Shown one piece after another: positions 59,569 through 64,000 of a stretch of DNA of 64,000 nucleotides. The notes below the pieces were generated by a model. It saw only the letters and a program-made list of their open reading frames with translations. It did not search any database and was not told the DNA's origin. The DNA comes from Singulisphaera sp. GP187 (GTDB taxonomy: Bacteria > Planctomycetota > Planctomycetia > Isosphaerales > Isosphaeraceae). Position numbers and translations under genes: made by a program. The stretch covers positions 5,979,501-6,043,500 of the forward strand of contig NZ_FSRB01000001.1 in NCBI RefSeq assembly GCF_900129635.1, read 5' to 3'. Every line of letters begins with the position of its first letter. Position 1 is the first letter of the stretch.

Positions 59569-61244
59569 GTACCAAGCGAACCACGTTCATTGCGTCGACC
59601 CTGGTTCTCGCTCTGCTCGCGGCCGACCAGCCCGCCGGAGCCCGCGGCTTTGGCGGCGGAGGCGGCTTCCGCGGTGGCGGTGGTGGTTTCAGTGGCGGCG
59701 GCTACCGCGGCGGTGGTTTTAGTGGCGGTGGTTTCAGCGGTGGCGGCTATCGCGGCGGTGGTGGTGGTTTTAGCGGCGGTGGTTTCAGCGGTGGCGGCTA
59801 CCGGGGCGGCGGTGGCGGTTATAGCGGCGGTGGTTTCAGTGGTGGCGGCTACCGGGGCGGCGGTGGCTATGGCGGCTACGGAGCCGGGGCCGGCGGTCGA
59901 ACGAACTTCGGGGGCGACAACCGCTTCGGAGTCGGCAATCGCACCAACGTCGGAATTGGCGACCGGAACGTGAACACCGGGATCAACCGTTCGTTCGACG
60001 GCGGCAACCGCACCAATTTCACGAACAACAACCGAACGAACATTGGTGTCAACACCGGCAACATCAATCGGATCAACAATAACAGCGGGAATATTAATCG
60101 CGTTAACAATGTGAATATTAATAATTCACGTTGGGGCAACGGCTCCCGCTGGAACAACTCCTATTCGGGATACCACAACGGCTGGGTGCACGGCTACTGG
60201 AACGGGCACAACTCGAACGCCTGGGGCTGGCGGGGCGGCTACTGGGGTGGTGGCGCCTGGGGGTTTGGAGCGGGCCTGGGCCTGGGATGGGGGCTCTCGT
60301 CCTGGGGGTTCGGCTCGTCGCTCTACAACTGGGGCTACATGCCCTACGCCAACCCGTACTACCTCGCGTCGCCGGTGGTGGTGCAGGAACCCGTGTACGA
60401 CTACTCACAGCCGATCGACACGACGAGTGCGGCCCCCGAGCAATCGGTGACCGATCAGGCGGTCCAGCTCTTCGACGATGCACGCGGCTTTTTCATGAAG
60501 GGGGACTATACCCAGGCGCTCGCCTTGACCGACCAGGCGCTGGCGAAAATGCCCAACGACTCGGCCTTGCACGAGTTCCGTGGCCTGGTCCTGTTCGCCC
60601 TGGCACGCTATGACCAGGCGGCGGCCTCGCTCTACGCCGTCCTCTCGGTCGGGCCCGGCTGGGACTGGACTACGCTGATCAGCCTCTATCCCAACGTGGA
60701 CGTCTACACCGCTCAGCTTCGTGCGCTGGAGGCGTTCTGCAGTCGAGAACTGAATTCGGCACCAAGTCGCTTCGTTCTGGCCTATCAATACCTGACGGCG
60801 GGGCACAACGATGCCGCGATCGCGATCCTCCGGCAAGTGATCCAACTCAAACCGGACGACAAACTGTCGGCGCAACTGCTCGCGCAGCTCGCTCCCTCGA
60901 AGAGCAACACCGACACCACGCAACCGGTCAGCCAGCCCGAGGCCGTCGACACGGCCCTCCCCGCGGGCGCGACCATCGAAGGATCCTGGAAGGCCAACCC
61001 TTCCGCGGACATCGCCATTAACCTGACGATTCGTCCCGGCGGGACGTTCAACTGGAGTGTCGACCAGAAGGGCCAGAAACGGGAATTCGGCGGCACATCC
61101 ACCTTCGGCGATGGAATCCTCACCCTCGCCCAGGAGCAGGGACCGGCCATGGTCGGTCGGGTGAGCTGGACCGACCCCAGCCACATCACCTTCCACGTGG
61201 TTGGTGACGGTCCTGAGACGCCGGGACTCACCTTCTCCAAGTGA
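59565..61244 (+). CDS. Secreted glycine-rich protein with Asn-rich segment, TPR region and C-terminal beta domain
   Basis: The 559-residue product has a signal peptide (1-27, ending PAGA-RG), then about 80 residues of near-perfect GGGFSGGGYR(G) repeats, an Asn/Gly/Arg-rich part (about 110-190, NRTNFTNNNRTNIGVNTGN), an aromatic Gly/Trp-rich segment (about 190-270), a TPR-like helical region (about 300-445, AVQLFDDARGFFMKGDYTQALALTDQALAKMPND, AIAILRQVIQLKPDD) and a C-terminal domain (ATIEGSWKANPSADIAINLTI, GGTFNWSVDQKGQKREFGGTST) that resembles a lipocalin-like sandwich. The low-complexity part suggests a surface or adhesive role; this is inference. It is translationally coupled to the gene upstream. 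A strong terminator follows. Confidence 0.82.
   Translation: MSTKRTTFIASTLVLALLAADQPAGARGFGGGGGFRGGGGGFSGGGYRGGGFSGGGFSGGGYRGGGGGFSGGGFSGGGYRGGGGGYSGGGFSGGGYRGGGGYGGYGAGAGGRTNFGGDNRFGVGNRTNVGIGDRNVNTGINRSFDGGNRTNFTNNNRTNIGVNTGNINRINNNSGNINRVNNVNINNSRWGNGSRWNNSYSGYHNGWVHGYWNGHNSNAWGWRGGYWGGGAWGFGAGLGLGWGLSSWGFGSSLYNWGYMPYANPYYLASPVVVQEPVYDYSQPIDTTSAAPEQSVTDQAVQLFDDARGFFMKGDYTQALALTDQALAKMPNDSALHEFRGLVLFALARYDQAAASLYAVLSVGPGWDWTTLISLYPNVDVYTAQLRALEAFCSRELNSAPSRFVLAYQYLTAGHNDAAIAILRQVIQLKPDDKLSAQLLAQLAPSKSNTDTTQPVSQPEAVDTALPAGATIEGSWKANPSADIAINLTIRPGGTFNWSVDQKGQKREFGGTSTFGDGILTLAQEQGPAMVGRVSWTDPSHITFHVVGDGPETPGLTFSK
59650..59873 (+). repeat. In-gene tandem repeat coding GGGFSGGGYRG units
   Basis: Units such as GGTGGTTTCAGCGGTGGCGG with CTACCGCGG-type spacers recur about seven times with small changes, largely at third positions. 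Such a run can change copy number by slippage. Confidence 0.75.
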
Positions 61245-61280
61245 ACCGGCCGACGGGAACGATTCGAGTCCTTCTGATGA

Positions 61281-61317
61281 GCCGAGCCGAGGCATTTCGA
61301 CGATGCCTCGGCTCGGC
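61281..61317 (+). terminator. Strong Rho-independent terminator
   Basis: GCCGAGCCGAGGCAT at 61281-61295 pairs perfectly with ATGCCTCGGCTCGGC at 61303-61317 (15 bp, 7-nt loop), followed by CGTTTCTCT. It lies 37 bp past the stop of the glycine-rich protein gene. Confidence 0.85.
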
Positions 61318-61498
61318 CGTTTCTCTGAGATTGCTTCCAACGAGGCCGCAATCCAAGAAGGTCCGCAAGAGCGGCCCCTACGGGTGTCACGGGCACGAAC
61401 CTGGAACGGTCGTCCGACGTCCAACTGCTTGGGGGATCGCGGTTCGTTCGATACAATGTCGGCTTGCGCTGCGCTCCCGGCTTCGAGGGATTTCAGTG

Positions 61499-62326
61499 AT
61501 GGGGCAGAAGATCGTCCAGGTGGATGCGTTTACCGACCGGCCGTTCGCAGGCAATCCGGCCGCGGTCTGTGTGATGTCCGGTCCACGCGACGTGCGCTGG
61601 ATGCAGAATGTCGCGTTGGAGATGAACCTCTCCGAAACGGCCTTCCTTCATCCGGTTGAGGATGGCTACAGTCTGCGCTGGTTCACGCCGCTCGTTGAGG
61701 TTGACCTGTGCGGGCACGCGACGCTGGCGACGGCCCATGTTTTGTGGGAAGAGGGCTACCTACCGTCCGACGCCCCCGCGCGGTTTCAGACGCGGAGCGG
61801 ACTCTTGACCGCGAGCCGCGAGGGAAGCTGGATCGAGCTCGACTTTCCGGCCAGAGCGATCGGGCCAGTGACCGGACCGATTGACGAGCTTGCGCTGGCC
61901 TTGAAAGTACCGGTTCGCTCGGCGGCGTTCAACGAATTCGACTGCCTGGTGGAGGTTGAGTCGGAGGAGGCGGTCCGAAACCTCGCCCCCGACATCAGTC
62001 GACTCTCGGCGATTCCGGTCCGGGGCGTGATCGTCACGGCCCGCGCCTCGACGGCCGGCATTGACTTCGTCTCCCGGTTCTTCGCCCCGCGGGTCGGGAT
62101 TGATGAAGACCCGGTGTGCGGCTCGGCGCACTGTGCCCTGGCCCCCTACTGGAGCGATCGCCTGGGCAAGACCGAACTTGTCGGCTATCAAGCCTCGCCG
62201 CGCGGAGGCGTCGTCCGCGTGCGGGTGAACGGCTCTCGGGTCCACCTGGGGGGACAGGCGGTGATCGTTCTCCGCGGCGAGCTCGCCGATTCGGCGGACG
62301 GCCTGGCGGACGGATTGATGGATTGA
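61499..62326 (+). CDS. PhzF-family protein (epimerase/isomerase fold)
   Basis: GAGGGA lies 8 bases before the ATG at 61499. The 275-residue protein has the PhzF pattern: VQVDAFTDRPFAGNPAAVCVM, MQNVALEMNLSETAFLHP with the catalytic Glu, LRWFTPLVEVDLCGHATLATAHVLW, and in the second half DFVSRFFAPRVGIDEDPVCGSAHCALAPYW and GYQASPRGGVVRVRV. It is a two-domain diaminopimelate-epimerase-like fold. The best studied member acts in phenazine synthesis, but most homologues, including this lone gene, have unknown substrates; no other phenazine gene is present. Confidence 0.92.
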   Translation: MGQKIVQVDAFTDRPFAGNPAAVCVMSGPRDVRWMQNVALEMNLSETAFLHPVEDGYSLRWFTPLVEVDLCGHATLATAHVLWEEGYLPSDAPARFQTRSGLLTASREGSWIELDFPARAIGPVTGPIDELALALKVPVRSAAFNEFDCLVEVESEEAVRNLAPDISRLSAIPVRGVIVTARASTAGIDFVSRFFAPRVGIDEDPVCGSAHCALAPYWSDRLGKTELVGYQASPRGGVVRVRVNGSRVHLGGQAVIVLRGELADSADGLADGLMD

Positions 62327-62347
62327 CGGATTCGAGGATCATTCACG

Positions 62348-62983
62348 GTGACGGACGAAGAGAAGTCGGATTCGACCGATCGCCCCACTCCGGATCAGGG
62401 CGCGGTCGTTGTGGCCGCGGTCCTGTTCGAAGGCGGCCTTGCGCCTCTGGCTCTGGCGATTGGCAGGCTCGTGGGCCAACCTCCCCTGGAAGGCTTCACC
62501 TGGTCGATCCGCGACGCATTCCTCGGTGTCCTGGCCGCCTTGCCGATGTATGCGGCGTTCCAGGTCTTGATGCGGTGGCGGATTGGGCCGCTCGATCGGA
62601 TCCGCCGGTTCTTCGAGGCGGAATTGACTCCGTTGTTAGGCTCTCGGCCCGACGCCGACCTCGCCCTGATTGCCCTCGCCGCGGGTGTTGGCGAAGAAAT
62701 GCTCTTCCGAGGGGTTCTGCAAGGGGGGCTCGCTCACTGGCTGGGAACCTGGGAAGGGCTGGTCGCCGCCAGCCTCCTCTTCGGCTTGCTCCACCCGATC
62801 ACGACGACGTATGTCCTGGTGGCAGGGCTACTTGGGGCCTACCTCGGTGCCGTCTGGATATTCAGCGGCAACCTCTTGGTCGTCATGATCGCCCATGCGC
62901 TCTATGACTTCCTCGCGCTCCGCACTCTGCTTCGTGGTCGGGTGCTCGCGACGCCCGCCGCGGACCGGCAAATCCCGAGTTGA
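62348..62983 (+). CDS. CPBP-family intramembrane metalloprotease
   Basis: A GTG start at 62348 gives 211 residues; the region before it has only a weak site. The protein has about six membrane segments and the CPBP/Abi motifs: EE-x3-R in VGEEMLFRGVLQG, then FGLLHP with the second-motif His, and the third motif in VVMIAHALYDFLAL. The family includes CAAX-processing and bacteriocin-immunity proteases; the substrate is unknown. It lies 21 bp after phzF on the same strand and may be cotranscribed. Confidence 0.88.
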   Translation: MTDEEKSDSTDRPTPDQGAVVVAAVLFEGGLAPLALAIGRLVGQPPLEGFTWSIRDAFLGVLAALPMYAAFQVLMRWRIGPLDRIRRFFEAELTPLLGSRPDADLALIALAAGVGEEMLFRGVLQGGLAHWLGTWEGLVAASLLFGLLHPITTTYVLVAGLLGAYLGAVWIFSGNLLVVMIAHALYDFLALRTLLRGRVLATPAADRQIPS

Positions 62984-63115
62984 GCGGCTAACTTCGGGTC
63001 TCAAGGATGATTTTGGGCCCTTTTCGGGATATGCTGGCGGAATCGGGACCTGGTCCGCCTTGAGGATTTGAGGTCCGCTCGGGCGAGAAGCGAGCTTTTT
63101 GGAAAGGTGCCAGTC

Positions 63116-64000
63116 ATGCGAGTGATCCCGTTGGCGACGTGGCGTGGGAACATGGTTGGATGGCTCCTGCTGGTCGTGGCCGGTTTCAGCGGGGCGTCCG
63201 CGCACGCCGCAACCTTGCACTGGAAGTTCCAGCCGGGGGAAACCATTCACTACGCGATGGACCAGAAGACGATCACGTCGGTCAAAGGGGGGCCTCAAGA
63301 CATCAAGTCCACGATGTCCCAGACGATCGATATGGACTGGGGCGTCAAGGAGATTGGCGCCGACGGGCTGACCCGCTTGACCCAGACGGTCACGCGGGTA
63401 CGGACCAAAATCGAGGCGGCGTTCGGGACCTTCGAGTTCGACTCCCAGGCCAGCAAAGATCCCGAGGGACCGGTTGCGGCGGGGCTCGTTCCCTTGCTGA
63501 GGGCCTTGGTTGGTGCTGAGTTTTCCTTCAAAATGAACGCGCAAGGCGAGATGAGTGACGTCAAGGTCCCCGAGAAGGTGCTCGAGACGATCAAGAAGTC
63601 TGGGGCACTCGGTGGGAACTCGGGGATGTTCTCCGAGGATGGACTGAAGAACATGGTCATCGAGTCGGGCCTCGCCGTTCCCAAGGAAGAGCTTGGGAAG
63701 GGGAAGAGCTGGGCCCGTGAGTCCAAGCTATCGATGCAGCCGATCGGTACGATGACCCTCGATAAGACCTACATCTACCAGGGGCCCGAGACCAAGGACG
63801 CCAAGGACCTCGAACGAATTGACCTGGTCACGAAGGTCGACATTCAGCTCACGCCCGGCAATAATATCGATATGAAGGTGCAGTCTCAGGACGGCAAAGG
63901 CAGCTTCTTTTTCGATAATGCCGCCGGACGAGTGGCCGAATCGACCGTCAGCGAGAAAATCGAGATGGTGTTTAAGCTGAAGGTGGGGGATCAGGAAACT
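63116..64000 (+). CDS. Secreted protein of unknown function, N-terminal part
   Basis: AAAGG lies before the ATG at 63116; the frame is open to the end of the window (295 codons), so the gene is cut. A signal peptide (about 12-32, NMVGWLLLVVAGFSGASAHA) is followed by a beta-rich sequence: LHWKFQPGETIHYAMDQKTI, MSQTIDMDWGVKEIGADGLTRLTQTVTRVRTKI, EFSFKMNAQGEMSDVKVPEKVLETIKK, GKGKSWARESKLSMQPIGTMTLDKTYIY. This resembles the DUF6263-type proteins seen often in planctomycetes, of unknown role. I give the family name with caution. Confidence 0.75.
   Translation, partial: MRVIPLATWRGNMVGWLLLVVAGFSGASAHAATLHWKFQPGETIHYAMDQKTITSVKGGPQDIKSTMSQTIDMDWGVKEIGADGLTRLTQTVTRVRTKIEAAFGTFEFDSQASKDPEGPVAAGLVPLLRALVGAEFSFKMNAQGEMSDVKVPEKVLETIKKSGALGGNSGMFSEDGLKNMVIESGLAVPKEELGKGKSWARESKLSMQPIGTMTLDKTYIYQGPETKDAKDLERIDLVTKVDIQLTPGNNIDMKVQSQDGKGSFFFDNAAGRVAESTVSEKIEMVFKLKVGDQET

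Noticed and set aside
61499..62326. Phenazine biosynthesis gene cluster
   Set aside because: Only the PhzF-type gene is present; most PhzF homologues are unrelated to phenazines.

Overview
The window is GC-rich and most consistent with a planctomycete, probably Isosphaeraceae-like. Supporting genes are a 1107-residue surface protein of the cytochrome/DUF1549/DUF1553 type paired with a Tat-exported DUF1501 protein, a secreted type I sulfatase, a small membrane protein with an NPYQSP motif, many short palindromic intergenic repeats, and a large set of two-component and partner-switching regulators. The taxonomic call is inferred from gene content only.

Layout. 1-1254: iron uptake (end of an FTR1 permease and a P19-type iron-binding protein). 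1582-3560: a small broken gene and a frameshifted sulfatase. 3841-4881: three TatA-type genes in a row, the first degenerate. 4918-6135: a thioesterase and an unknown gene. 6301-10342: a complete IS4-type element with a 9-bp target duplication, a gene it landed in front of, and a second transposase. 10525-13336: OpcA and glucose-6-phosphate dehydrogenase. 13337-14478: no gene, but a tRNA-like relic. 14479-20404: the surface/DUF1501 pair and a secreted protein. 20844-24112: small membrane genes, an IS1634-type element and an orphan IS200/IS605-like end. 24328-25817: an iron-export ABC transporter (FetAB type).

26196-32988 is a tightly packed operon: stressosome scaffold RsbR, RsbS and switch kinase RsbT, a fused ATPase/PP2C phosphatase, and two large hybrid histidine kinases. 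No sigma factor, RsbV or RsbW is seen in the operon, so the likely output is phosphorelay rather than sigma-B. 34729-43970, on the other strand, is a chemosensory cluster (CheB, CheR, CheW, receptor, CheA, a CheY-like receiver) with a STAS protein and a receiver-PP2C phosphatase upstream. The receptor ends in a CheR-tether-like pentapeptide on a long flexible tail. Two partner-switching modules therefore lie within about 18 kb, each next to His-Asp signalling.

44183-52999: alcohol dehydrogenase, TPR protein, a frameshifted HtrA protease, a DUF1275 membrane protein, and a sigma-54 activator with its sensor kinase. 53159-58329: amidase, MFS exporter with its TetR regulator (promoter and two matching operators visible), OsmC and a ModE-like regulator. 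58573-64000: secreted SnoaL-type protein, glycine-rich/TPR protein, PhzF protein, CPBP membrane protease and the start of a secreted protein.

Three genes (1582-2086, 2260-3560, 46362-47761) are each broken by one base at a C or G run, so sequencing error must be excluded before calling them pseudogenes. I found no CRISPR array, rRNA or intact tRNA gene.
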